Shown in pieces: positions 23,611 to 35,374 of a DNA stretch of 64,000 nucleotides. Source of the stretch: Moniliophthora roreri (Eukaryota; Basidiomycota; Agaricomycetes; Agaricales; Marasmiaceae). Below the pieces are notes generated by a model. The model made no database searches, was not told the DNA's origin, and worked only from the letters and a program-made list of their open reading frames with translations. The stretch covers positions 186,001 through 250,000 of the forward strand of contig LATX02000013.1 in assembly GCA_001466705.2 (NCBI GenBank). The letters run 5' to 3'. The position numbers and the translations under genes were made by a program. Numbering within the stretch: the first letter of the stretch is position 1; every line of letters begins with the position of its first letter.

Positions 23611-24949
23611 CTGCTCGCGACCTACAGCATACTACTCTTCCATTTTCACTCCATTGATCAGTTCTCTGACATGGTACAGCCTTTATAATACCCTAATTAT
23701 ACATAATATGCAACATACTGTACTATTTTAGTGTGGAATTAATGATAGGATTCCTTTATTCTGTTTACAGCAAAGCATTGTGATGGAGATTATGTGGGAT
23801 CATTACATATTAACCTTTGGTGCGGGTAGGCCTCCCAAATTTGTCGCAGGGTACTAGCTAGAGTCTACTTCCAAGGTCAATCGACGCGCCGACATTCAAT
23901 GGATAATTAAGATTCATGTGACGGATGCAGGGGGATCAGTGACTAGTGTCTGTGCCCGTTCTTGTTAGTACACCCAAGCGAGACGCAAGAAACCGAGAAA
24001 CTTGGTGGGTATTCTCTTTCCTTCTATCAAAAGCTTACCCACCTCTGCCTAACCCACTTCCAAACCTCTAATAACGAGCGCTATCTACCCCTCCCTACCC
24101 CCCACCCACAACAATGCAACTTGCGTTGCGTGTAGGCTGTAGATGGATGTAGCTTTACAAGATCGGTTGGGTGAACATGCACAGGCGGCAACTCCATACG
24201 TTGCGCTTTCGACCCCAACACTGGAAACACGATGTTTGGGGGGTCCTGACTGCTCCGTCTTTAGAAGGACAGACTACTGACCAAAGTTCGCGGGGCAAAT
24301 ATTGGGGGTGCAAGGCATGGATAATAACATTCCTTAATTGCTACAGGAGTCGTGTACTTTATATGAGCCCGACGTGACCTTCCAACGTCTATCAGGGAAG
24401 ACTACATAGTCTCGATGCCACCCTCTTCGCTTTCATTACCACTGTTCCATCTTCTTGACCGATGACATCCAAGCGTGTACGTGAGTAGCAGACAGTTAGG
24501 AAGCGGTGTCTTGATAAGGACGAAGAGTATTCGGTATGCTTCCGCTTGCAAAGGCAAATCGTTGGAATCCGTGAACGCCAAGGATCTAACGAATACGAAG
24601 GCATATGAGAGAGCTAGAATCGTACATACACAGGTCAATGTCATTCTCAAACTCTCCCGAAGCGCCATGTGAGGTGCATGAGTAGGAATCAAAAAGGCGG
24701 TACCACAAGGCGAAAAAGGCGAAACAAACACCATTCCTCTGCCGCGGCGGGAAAGCTGCCCTCTCAAACGCGAGGCTCAAAGAGACCGGTCATCGTCGAG
24801 TTGCTGATGGGTGCAACCAGGCGATAATACAGAAAGAGCTGCTCGGTTGAAGACTCGAAACGCGGCCCAAAAAGTGCTGAACGCGCTAGAACAGCATGTT
24901 GACTTCTGGAGGTGAGTAGTGGTGCATGAATGTTGGTGGTGTCATGTTA
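23611..24949. other. gene-free AT-rich stretch
   Basis: About 1.3 kb with no recognisable gene. The AT-rich part at 23660-23800 carries many short A/T runs. No RNA gene seen. Confidence 0.3.
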
Positions 24950-27815
24950 TGTGCACGTACAAGGTGGTTTCGAAGCACCGGGACATCTCATGTACCGGTG
25001 CCGAGCGCTTACTCCGAACGTGCTTGCCTTCACAACCTTCACGCCAACTTAATCTCGACAACTTACACTGTCCCATGGAAAAGGAGAGAAATGGCTGGAT
25101 ACACTACCGAAGCATCACTATCAGGGATTAATGGTGCGTTCGACTTGTATGAAAGACTGAATCAATCTTGATTTGACTTCGTTTAGTACTCACGAACGCT
25201 TTCGCCGTCCCGATCTTGCAAAGCTATTCCGTGTTGACGCCAGTCTTTGTTGTAGTTCTTTCGTACTCTTTGTTGAATGTATTCGCCCTTATCAGCAATG
25301 CAGGCTGTTCAGAAGACCTTTGTCATTCTTGACATCTTCGTGCTAGACACGGACGCCCAGAGCCTTAACATCTTTTTTGAATGCAAAATTGAACACGGGA
25401 AGATGGCAGGCTCCTTTATTCATCAAACCTGATATCTGCACTGGTTCATACACAGCTTCCGAACGCCCAAATAACGTCTACCATCCCACTTAGCTCTCAT
25501 CATCACTCGCTCGACACTCAAACGGACTTACTCCACCGTCCAATGTTCCAGAATACCAGCAAATTCAGACTTGAAGGAGACGCCACGAACAATGTACTAG
25601 GAGGAGATCAGTACAATAATTGCCGGATATACGTCCCAGCAGAGAAAGTCAAGAAACGAGGTGGTATAGATGGTATAGACAAGGAATTAGCTCAGGTATG
25701 TCTTCTGCCTTTGTCTCTTGCAAACTTCAGCTTACGATTTCGCCTACCAAGTTTGAAGAAATCATTCGGGGAAACATCCGCAACCTTCGAACAATACTAG
25801 ACTCCGAGCCTTACTTAGACTGGGAACAGAGGCAGAAACCACGCAGATCTCGATTGAAGGCCGTCAGAGGTGTAAAACGGACCATATTTACTGCCAATGT
25901 ATGTCCAGCAGTAGAAGGAAAGGCTTCGAAAGTGACAGTCATGACATATCGAGGTCGAAACGCCCGCATTGTGAGTTTACCGTGCCTATCCAGTTTTCTT
26001 CATTAACACTGTCTCCGACAGGCATGGAAGAAGGATTTTCGTACCTACTCACACTTGCAGTACGTGGACTGTTCACAGAACCTCGGCGTTCTCTTTTATT
26101 GTTGACTTCAATCAGGAGCACGGATTCTTTCCAACTTTTCGGCATCAATAGTTCTGAAATTCCTGCTTTGATATTCCACAGCGGTGCGTCCAAACATCCT
26201 TCGCTTGATGGCTACGGTGCTTATTTAACCTTTACTGGCAGAGTTGCTACCCTTAGCACATTTCCACAATCCACGTTCGTTCTGGATGAACTTATATGTT
26301 TCTAGTCTAGCGGTTGGTTCATTACATATTATTTGTTTGTAAAACTCATGGATTCTACAGAATAAATTAAACTGCAACTTCAGACGGGAAAACTTGTGGA
26401 TAGACACCACAGCAGGAAACTTTATCAGTGGTCCCACAGGACCACATGTATCCAGCTTTTTCCGCTACCCCAGCCGGTCACCACTTTACCAAGTCATCCC
26501 TACGACAACAGACATGCTAAACCATGATGTGTTGTTCAGATACTTTTCTAAACAAGGCCCTATCATGGACGAGGCGGTTGTAGCTCAGGCTGAAGTAACG
26601 CTGACCGTCACGTCTATCGACGCTCTGTTTCCGCAACTCGTAGAGGATGCACCATACGATATTTACTCCCGGATTATTCGCTGGCGGAGTCACTACCTCG
26701 AATCTCTCTGGTACACGAAGCCCCGCAATATCCCTACAGATATGATGGATATCATCAGAGAGCTGGACTTCACGACTGTATACTCAGGCAAATTAGAGCC
26801 CATAGCTCGGTGTCCAGCCAATTCGATACCACCATGGATTTGGACGTCGGGCCGGGTCTCTTCAAGACGATGGCCTTCATCCGCTGGAATGGTACTTGAC
26901 AATGGACTTACACGGTGATCCAGATTGTTCTCGTTACGGTTTATCATTGACTTGACATACACAGCTTTAACTACTTGGAATTAAATTCATCGAGATTGAT
27001 TTTTGAAGGGACATGGGGTGATGATGACATGTATGCATATTCGCTGCCAAAATTTAAACACGAGATCGCAGCGCAACTACCATGGATTGTAAATGGTATC
27101 AAAGGCATCGAGAAGATAGGTATGTTGTGCTGCTCTTCTTAAAATATGGTATAGGTACTCATTTGCCCATGCAGTCATCCTTAAGCACCCTCTTCTCAGT
27201 CTACAAGGGTTCGGAGATGACTCTCAGTGGTACGACGGTCTGGCCGAGCTTTTTGACCCTTGCGACACCGCAAAGGGCGACACCAAACCCATCTATCTAT
27301 TCATATGTCCAGCTCCCACGACAGTACATGGACTCATAGCATGGGAAACAGGTCGTACCCACTTTTGGTCATTCGACGAAAATGGGCAATCAGAGATACC
27401 TGACGATGAATGCAAGGAAATGGGTCTTCCCACACTAACGCCAGGATTTTTGTCCGAGTCTCACGATTCCCTTTATTCATGGACACCAGAAATATGCGAC
27501 GTCGTGCGCGACTGGCAAATTGCTCGAGGGTTCGACCCCATGACTGTCGACTTTGCACGACACTTGGGATATCCAGAGTACGAGATTGTTGGGGCGAGAA
27601 ATGAAGGTACGTTCATACACCGCTTTCAATCACGCACCGCGAGCTGAATGTGTTTGGACTAGACAAGTCGGGACTTGACTGGCTGTGGTCAGCATTTTCA
27701 GGATCGGATATTAGTGCATGCCTCTGTTAAATATGCTCAGAGTATACATATTATGGATTATATTTTCAATTTGCTTCACTCGAGAATATCCCATATCTCC
27801 TATACCTCTACGTAC
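24950..27815 (+). repeat. segmental duplication, unit 1 (partner 29360-32225)
   Basis: Similarity to 29360-32225 covers the coding region at 25543-27730, about 600 bp upstream (for example GGTGCGTTCGACTTGTATGAA against GGTGCGTTTGGCCTCATATGAA) and about 80 bp downstream (CACTCGAGAATATCCCATAT against GCTTGAGACTAGCCCAAATC). The two units are in the same orientation, about 4.4 kb apart, so they are a tandem gene duplication that has since diverged. Confidence 0.7.
25543..27730 (+). CDS. Agaricomycete family protein with N-terminal GDQ motif, copy 1
   Basis: A multi-exon gene of about 500 residues. Exon 1 reads MFQNTSKFRLEGDATNNVLG then GDQYNN, and ends LAQ. Later exons read FEEIIRGNIRNLRTILDSEP, KVTVMTYRGRNARI, AWKKDFRTYSHLQ, DSFQLFGINSSEIPALIFHS, ELLPLAHFHNPRSFWMNLYV, NLWIDTTAGNFISGPTGPHV, YLESLWYTKPRNIPTDMMDI, DWQIARGFDPMTVDFARHLG and, in the last small exon, DKSGLDWLWSAFSGSDISAC. 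All phases agree, so the gene looks intact. I know this type only as uncharacterised multi-copy proteins of mushroom-forming fungi and assign no function. No transmembrane segment or enzyme motif is visible. The N-terminal motif is shared with the NLR at 32759. Confidence 0.75.
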
Positions 27816-28548
27816 ACACCTTCGCCTCCTCGTCCTCATCCGGACTCATTCTCTAAACGTCCGACGTGCTCTCGTTACCTAGTCCATCTTTCCTGCACCT
27901 CCACATTATCATCGATGTCGCCCTCAAGATTGAGGGTTCAGTCGCTAAAAAAACACAACATCAGCTAATCCCGTATGTCCTTATTATCTTGAAGTTTGCT
28001 CCGTAGTTGAGGTGACATAGCATTCCATTTCGAACTATCCGAGAAACAAAAGTGATTCATATGTATACACAGAATAAAAACAAACGAGTATGTATGTGTT
28101 GGTGTCAAGACCTAACGTCCGATTGAACCAAATACTATAGTCTCGACTTCCCACCAGCACCTTCGTCGGCATGTACGCATCGACAGTCTCGTACCCCATT
28201 GTGACGTTTTTTCCGCCCCCAGACCTGTACCTGCTCTGTCGAGATTGTTGCGATGATGTCTGCCTCGTACACGTCAGCGGCACCCGTAGAACCCCTGATC
28301 GAGGCCGATGCTGATCGTTTGCAGCGGCAGATGTAACAGGCAACGAGAGACAACGACAAGGCAGGCTGCTATAGGGTATGTTTGGGAATTCAGTATTCGG
28401 TGACCGTAACAACGAAAAGGATTGTGTACCTCAAACAACCACTTTCACACCCATACCCCAGTTGACCGGTTCTCCATTCCATTGGCAGATGTCTTTCGCC
28501 AGCAAAGGAATTTTTTTTAGCACACTGGCGGTATTGCCTGCTGAATGG
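27816..28548. other. gene-free stretch between duplication units
   Basis: Holds the 3' flank of copy 1 and unassigned sequence. No family recognised. Confidence 0.3.
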
Positions 28549-28705
28549 CTAGTTTTTGTTCTGCCCCAATCCCAACATCAACATCGACGCACTAAAAGGA
28601 CGAGGGACGCGTACGAATCATTTACTGAGCACCCAGATCCCCAGCCTGAATCGTAAAAGGTCCTCGTTCCACTATTTTTGTGCCATTCCCGCTCCCGAAG
28701 TCAAT
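28549..28705 (+). repeat. diverged duplicated segment, copy 2 (partner at 23431)
   Basis: Related to 23431-23610 at nucleotide and peptide level (SLNRKRSSFHYFCAIPAPEV, followed by NIEWLKALVTDGYGCERYLF, here with the longer open frame 28556-28816). Its distance to the next family gene is similar to that of copy 1, so it may belong to the same duplicated block. Function unknown. Confidence 0.55.
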
Positions 28706-29359
28706 ATCGAATGGCTGAAAGCGCTGGTAACAGATGGTTACGGATGCGAGCGGTATCTGTTCGCTGTCGTTAGTAACACCTACGCAAATAGAATGGAAGT
28801 AGAGAAACGCACGTAAGACTAGAATACAGTCGGCCTCCCCTCCACACCTACGTTCGCCTCATGACTACTCGAACCAATCAGCGGCACAAATTCGATCCTC
28901 TTCCATTTGATTTGACAAGTTTTCTGTTGACGAATCCGAGTTCAAGTTAGCAGTCAGTCCGGATTTGAGCTTGCTGTCTGTTTGCATTGTGCCGTTGTGT
29001 GTTACGTGGGGAAAGTGTATCGTTCATTGGATTCGTGACAATTGGGTTGAGATAGTAGAAAGCAGTTGCACTTGCTCAGCCTGCGGAAGTTAGGGAGGGT
29101 GTCAACCCATTGGTTATGACACGTTGATTTAAACCGAGGATGAATTTGGTGTTGATGTTACGTCGGGAGACTTCATCAGACCGTGGCGCGGAGGTCGAGG
29201 AGGCGAGAAAGACGTTGAAGTGGGAGGGCTTTTGGCTAGACAACATAGTTGATTTCGATGAGTCGTCGACCTTGGCTTTATGCGGGGGCAGGGAATTCGA
29301 ATAGCTGTGTACGGGGATAAATGATTACAATAAGAAGTCACCTTTCATCCTGGTCCTCA
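28706..29359. other. gene-free stretch
   Basis: No convincing gene. The short minus-strand frame 29129-29341 shows no family signal. Confidence 0.3.
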
Positions 29360-32225
29360 AGGTTTACGTTACTGCGAGCGCTACTTCCGAACACACTTGT
29401 TTAACAACTTGTCATCGCACCTCCATAGAACGTGGTTGTGATAAGCGAACCTTCAGTGTCACGCCAAAATATGGATTGACGGTGCGTTTGGCCTCATATG
29501 AAAGACCCATGATACTGAACGTACTGAACTCTGGCTCGCAGGTACCCATAAGTAAATCGTAACCCGCCTCAGAGCTACATCCTCCGAACGCCTCTGAATG
29601 TTCACCATCGGCTCTGTAACAGATGGCTCTGCGACGGTTAAAGGGATTATTCAGTTGCGAACACGCTTGATTTAGTGAATCTGATGGTGGGTTCGCTTTC
29701 TGCGCCCTAACTCCCGTTCTTGAATGTAAAATTGCACATAGTGACATTCCTTCATCATGAAAGCTGTTCCCGCTGGTTCACACACACAGCTTCTCAATGC
29801 CCGACCTGAAGCAGCTCAAAACTCATCTTCACCCTGCTCAGATATCACCACCAGCCTGCTTCCGCACAATTAATCTACCGCCCTATGTTCCACAACGCCA
29901 GTAATCTCAAATTCGAAGGCAGTGCCACGAACAACGTACAAAGAGGAGATCAGTACATTAATTGCAGGTTCTCTGTCCCAACGAAGAAAGTCAAGAAAAG
30001 CGATGGTATAGACAAGGAGTTAACACAGGTATGTTCTTCGTCTTCCTCTGTCGAGCTTAAACTTACACTTCCCATACAAAGTTTCAAGAAGTCATTCGGG
30101 GAAACATCCACGTCCTTCGCATACTAGATTCCCGGTCTTACTCGAACTGCGAACTGCGACAGAGACCGCACAAATCTCGATTGAAGGTTGTCAAAGAAGT
30201 AACACGAACCGTCTTGGCTGCCGAGCTATACTCTACACCGGAAGGAAAGGCAACGAAAGCAACCGTCATGACGTATCGAGGTCGAAAGGCTCGCATCGTG
30301 GGTAATCATTCCTCAGCAAGTTGTCCACTGCCCTCATCACATCTCCGACAGGCATGGAAGAAGGATTTCCGTACCTACTCGCAGTTGCAGTATGTAGTCT
30401 TTTCAAGAACCTCAACCTCCCCTTCTAATGTCAGCCAACATTAGGAGCCCAGATTCCTTTCAGCTCCTCGCCATTAATTCTTCTGAGATTCCTGCTCTGA
30501 TATTTCACAGCGGTGTGCTATATTCTTCACTTTATCGGTGCGATGTTTGTGTATTCAACGCGGATTTGCAGAGTTGGTACCCTTGGCCCATTTTTGTGAG
30601 GGAGGATCGTTTTGGATGCAAGTATATATTTCCCATCTAGCGGTTGGTCCATGGTGAATACCTAGTTGATCGGCAACTCATGAATTTTATAGCAAAGACT
30701 AGGCTGCGCCCGTTGGCACAACGTGTGGATGGATACAACACTCGGAAAGTTTGTCTGTGGACCCATCGGACCCCGTCATGGTACACTCTTTGGACACTTT
30801 GAACGTATTGGACCTCTCCAATCATTGATTGTTTCCCTTGGTCACTGGGCCAACAACCAAACGCTTGGTTAAGTTGTGCCTGCGACAGTAGACATACTAA
30901 ACCAAGATGTCTCGTTCAGATACTTTCTCGAGCAAGGATCTAGCATGGACAACGTGATTATAGTTCAAGCTGCAACGATGCAGGCATGGATGGATATGGA
31001 CTCCTTTTTTCTGCAAATTATGAAGGATATCCCTTCTGTTCATAATCGGACCTCTCGCCGCCGGCGGGAATACTACCTGGAGTCCCTATGGCCCTGGAGT
31101 CCTCATAGTGTTCCCACTGATGTGATGAATATCATCAAAGGGTTAGACCTTGTAACTGTATACTCAAGCAAACTAGAGCCCGTAGCTCGACGTCCACCAG
31201 CATCTGTACGAGGATGGGAGTGGATATCAAGATCACCGTTTGCCCGTGGAACGTTACTGGAAAATGGATTAACGCGGTGATCAAGATTGCTCTCATTCCG
31301 GTTTGTCGTTGACGTGACTCCTACAGCTTTGATGATTTGGAGTTTCCAACGAGATTGGTTCTTGAAGGGCGGCATGCCGGGTTGAATCCGACGCTGTTCA
31401 CAGAGGCACTTATGGCACAATTACCACGTATTGTAAATGGTGTTGAAAGCACTGACGGGGTTGGTCAGTACTATTCTTCTGAAAATATTATATAAACACT
31501 CATTTGCCTGTGCAGTAACGCTCGATCCCCCTGTTCTCAGACTTCATGGTTCTGGAAAAGTCAGGTATGACGGTGTGGCCGAACTTTTCACACTCGATCA
31601 CAACGCGAGGGAGGACATCAAAACCATCTATCTATTCATATACCCCGTTCATATGACAACGATATCCGAACTCATGGCATGGGAAACGAGCCGTACACAC
31701 TTTTGGTCTTTTGACGAAACTGGGCGATCAGAGATACCTAATGATGAATGCAAGGAAATAGGTCTTCCCGAGCTGACTGCATCACTTTTGTCTGATCATG
31801 ATCATGCCCCCCTTTCTCCATGGCCAGCAACAAAATGCAATGCCATACGCGACTGGCAAATTGCTCGAGGGTTTGACCCAACGACGGCTGACTTTGCGCG
31901 ACATTTAGGATATCCGGAGTTTGAGATTGTTGAGGCGAGAAATGAGGAGGATAGATTTGAAGATGTGGATGATCCGAACCCTATTGAAGGTACGTTTTCG
32001 CGCCCCTTGCGATTCGCAAGATGACTTGATTATGTTTAAACCAGACAAGTCGGGATTGAGCTGGCTGTGGACAGCATTTCCTGGATCGGATATCAGCGCG
32101 TGTGCTTGCTGAACGTGTCCTATAACTTCACTGAAAGATCCCATTTACTCTATTCGTTATGTACCCACGAACTCTATTTCCGCTTCGCTTGAGACTAGCC
32201 CAAATCTCCCGTACCTCTGTATCAT
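29360..32225 (+). repeat. segmental duplication, unit 2 (partner 24950-27815)
   Basis: Second unit of the tandem duplication described at 24950. Similarity extends into non-coding sequence on both sides of the gene. Confidence 0.7.
29885..32112 (+). CDS. Agaricomycete family protein with N-terminal GDQ motif, copy 2
   Basis: Paralog of the gene at 25543 with the same exon plan: MFHNASNLKFEGSATNNVQR then GDQYIN, KATVMTYRGRKARI, AWKKDFRTYSQLQ, DSFQLLAINSSEIPALIFHS, ELVPLAHFCEGGSFWMQVYI, NVWMDTTLGKFVCGPIGPRH, YYLESLWPWSPHSVPTDVMN, HFWSFDETGRSEIPNDECKE and the last exon DKSGLSWLWTAFPGSDISAC. One TAA at 30870-30872 lies in the conserved frame where copy 1 has CAA. It is harmless only if 30781-30873 (GTACAC..TTAAG, 93 nt) is spliced as an extra intron, which keeps frame and removes about 30 codons. 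The rest of the frame is intact. No function can be assigned. Confidence 0.65.
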
Positions 32226-32758
32226 CGCGATTGCGGATTAACAGTCCATACAGCCTGAAAGGGCAAATTGCACAAGGGATCTGCGGTTTGTCGAGGCCGT
32301 CTACATAGGATTAGCGAAGTAAAAGTAGATGAAGAAAAGCATACTTTTAACCTTGATCTTTCTAAACAAGCTGCTCCTTTTCTCTTCGAGTCGATGGAAT
32401 ACGTGAAGAGGGAGAATCATGGCAGTTCAAGTACCTAAGCGCTCGTGCTGCAACTCTGCCCTATCCATCACCTACTATTGTAACGACGACAAGCTTCATA
32501 AACTGTGCTTTCAACACGGCAGGTATGTGTGTCGGTATAGATGGACACGAAGTCGGAAAGCAAGCTCGTGCTGTAGTCCAACCAGGCGAGTTCCGTTTCC
32601 ATAGTCGTTTGGAGCAGTTGAACTGACGCTTGAGATCTCTCAGGATTCTCGGATTCAATTGCCCACGCCTTACATATCATCATGACTCCTGGAAACCAGC
32701 CTATCAAGACGTCGCCCGACTTCATCGTCCCTTCCCTTTTCTCCATATTTTCCCATTT
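32226..32758. other. upstream region of the NACHT gene
   Basis: About 530 bp between the duplication unit and the NACHT start. The 257-codon minus-strand frame overlapping its right end is antisense to the NACHT coding exon and is not a gene. Confidence 0.35.
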
Positions 32759-35374
32759 ATGGCGTTCAATAACTCGAATGTCCGGCGTATGAGGGATGCC
32801 AATAATGTCGTATATGGGGATCAGATTAACAATGTCTATGGAAGCATATCGCCGAAGCTGGATGACCCAAGTGCGTATTTGAACCCTTTTGAAAGTACAC
32901 TCTTGACGACAATATGTCCATTTCCAAGTTTCCGAAGCGACTCTCCAATTACTTGCAAACAAGGCCGCGCCGAATGCGTGCTTTGACTCTGAACAGCGGT
33001 TTCCTCCACCCAACTGCCATCCTGGAACCCGTGCCAGCACCCTTAATGTGCTAAGCAAGTGGGTTGAAGACAACTCGAAAATTACCAGAGTCTTTTGGCT
33101 TTTTGGCACCGCAGGAGTCGGAAAGTCTGCTATTGCACAAAATCTCGCCGAGAAGTACGCCAGTAGCAGGCTCGCTGCAGCATTCTTTTTCTCGCGGAAC
33201 GACTCGAGTCGCGACAAACTCGATCCCTTCGTGGCTAGCATAGCCTACCAATTTTGCACACCAGGCTCACGTCTGAGGTCTGTGCTGGGTCCAGCCATTA
33301 TCGAGGCAATCCGTTCCGACCCCAACATCTTCCACAAATCCTGCGAGAACCAGTTCGAGAAACTGATAGTTGAGCCGTGTTCTAGAGTCGACGTGGCAGA
33401 ATGGGAGAACCTACCGAATGTCATAGAGGTTGACGGTCTCGACGAATGTGTTCATCGTCCATCCCAGGAGAGGTTATTGGCGCTCATCGAAAAAGTCGTC
33501 ACTTCTCCCACTCGTATTCCTTGGATCTTCCTCGTTTTCAGTCGTCCAGAACCTCAGATTCGCGATAGCTTTGGCGACTTTGGCCCCATCCTGCGGAGCT
33601 TCGACATTAATTCAACTGATGAGGCACGCCGGGATATCCAGAAATACTTTATCGACCAATTCACTGCTCTTCGAAAGAAGCACCACCGCGCCTTGCGTCA
33701 TGAAGGAACATGGCCCAGCAATAACGTAGTCGACCGACTTGTTGACCGAGCCGATGGGCAATTCATCTTTGCTGTCACGGTAATCAAATACATTGATACT
33801 CGTGATGAACGACCTCAGGATCGGTTGGACACTATTCTTCGCATCTACGTTGAACGCGATTCGGAATCTCCCTATTCAGATTTGGATTTGTTATATCATC
33901 AGATATTGTCGACGTGTCATCGATGGGAGAAGGTTCAGCCAGTACTGCGTTTACTGCTTAGTACTCGTACAAGCCCGAGAAGGGTGCGGAATCGGCAACA
34001 AGGAGCTCACAGGATGTGGAATGCTCGGGAGTCCAAATGGCATGCTCGTCAGGAGACGCCTTTGTGCTCTCAGGAAGTCTCCCCGCGCTCTCAGGAAGAC
34101 TCTTTGCACTCCCGAGGGGTCTCTCCACACCCCTGGGAGGGCCCTCTAAGTTCTTCAGATACGATTTTACACTCTCGGGAAATCTCTTGGTGCTCTCCCG
34201 AGATGATCATGCTTCTACTTGATCTCAACAAGGGAGAAGTAGAGACAATTCTATCCCGACTGTATTCGGTGTTACAGATACCAGACGACAACAACTCTGA
34301 TATACAAATCGCACACGCCTCATTTAACGAGTTCCTCTCCGATCCTAACCGTTCTGAGAAGTATCATACCCCCAAAATGTCAGAGTCGGAATACAATGAC
34401 TGTGTAGGCACACTACTCCTGCGTACGCTATCGACCTTGAAACTTCATTATCCTTTGTATCACTCGCAATCTGACTTCACGACGACCTTTTCTTGGTGGG
34501 CGGCCAAGGTGCAGAAGGACAGGAGTCGGGAATTGATGGGGTATTCGCACTTTCATTGGGAGGACTACTGCAAGGCGGTCAAGTCTCCGAGTGCTGATAT
34601 ATGTGCAGCACTTGATGGGTTTGATTTGTATTCCGTCGTAGCAGCATCCCTGTTCCATGGCTTCGCTCTCCAGTTTGGTGTATGGTCGGATGCTATCGAG
34701 TGGGCAAAGGTGTGTATCTCGTCATTCCGATAGTATCTAATCATACTTATGTCAACCAACAGTCGTACGAAAAAGGCACTCAAAACTTTATCGAGACATG
34801 CAAAACTTTTCTCCGGGGTTTTTGTGTTGCTTTTCCGCCAACAATTCAGCGGCATAAAGCGCTTTGGTGGACATTCGAGTGGGAACAGTATCTTTTGGAT
34901 AATGGGCATGTGAATACGCCTCAAAGAGTGTTACTGAAGAAACTTTACTCTATGGAAGAGGGAGCTGTGGCATCGAGTCTTAAAGGCCATCTTGTGTTGG
35001 TACTACCAGCTAATAGTGGCGTGATACTTCCACAGAATTGGATTGTTACACATGTTACAAAAAGCAATGGAGGGGTATTTGGGAGGGTGATTGACGTGCT
35101 CAAAGACTATGAAAATGGCTTGGAGATACTGCTGAAAGATATTCAGGAGGACTCCTGTGAACTTGTTTCACGGAACTGGGTCAAGGTACGCTCCTCAGGC
35201 TTGTTCCTTTCACTACGTGTCAGGGAACTGATCAATCCTTTGTAGGAATATGATTTGATTCATCTCAAGGTACTCCTGAAGCAACGCCGGGAGAAATTCT
35301 TTCCAGAATACAATGACTGGCCTCCTGATGAAGCTGACTACTCTCCGACTCCGAATCGTCCAAATACTCGCTGA
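32759..35374 (+). CDS. NACHT-domain NLR-like receptor with N-terminal GDQ motif
   Basis: Exon 1 (32759-32870) encodes MAFNNSNVRRMRDANNVVYG followed by DQINNVYG. A 58-nt intron joins it to a long exon (32929-34702) and two short ones ending at TGA 35374. The linker LLANKAAPNACFDSEQRFPP leads to PNCHPGTRAS, the usual pre-NACHT segment of basidiomycete NLRs. Walker A is FGTAGVGKSAIAQ. Walker B is NVIEVDGLDEC. A sensor-like IFLVFSRPEPQIRDSF and a winged-helix region with IAHASFNEFLSDPNRSEKYH follow. Between them sits a degenerate 7-residue repeat. The C-terminal exons show no WD40, ankyrin or TPR repeats, so the ligand-sensing repeat domain typical of NLRs is missing or replaced. Fungal NLRs act in non-self recognition and cell death. 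Confidence 0.85.
34065..34211 (+). repeat. degenerate 21-nt / 7-residue tandem repeat inside the NACHT gene
   Basis: About seven units in frame: CSQEVSP, RSQEDSL, HSRGVSP, HPWEGPL, SSSDTIL, HSREISW, CSPEMIM. The period is 21 nt, with CTCTCAGGAAG-like cores at the start of the units. The repeat lies between the NACHT core and the winged-helix-like part, where other family members have no such insert as far as I know. Confidence 0.65.

Noticed and set aside
32468..33241. 257-codon minus-strand frame
   Set aside because: It is antisense to the NACHT exon carrying Walker A, has no family similarity and arises from codon bias on the opposite strand.
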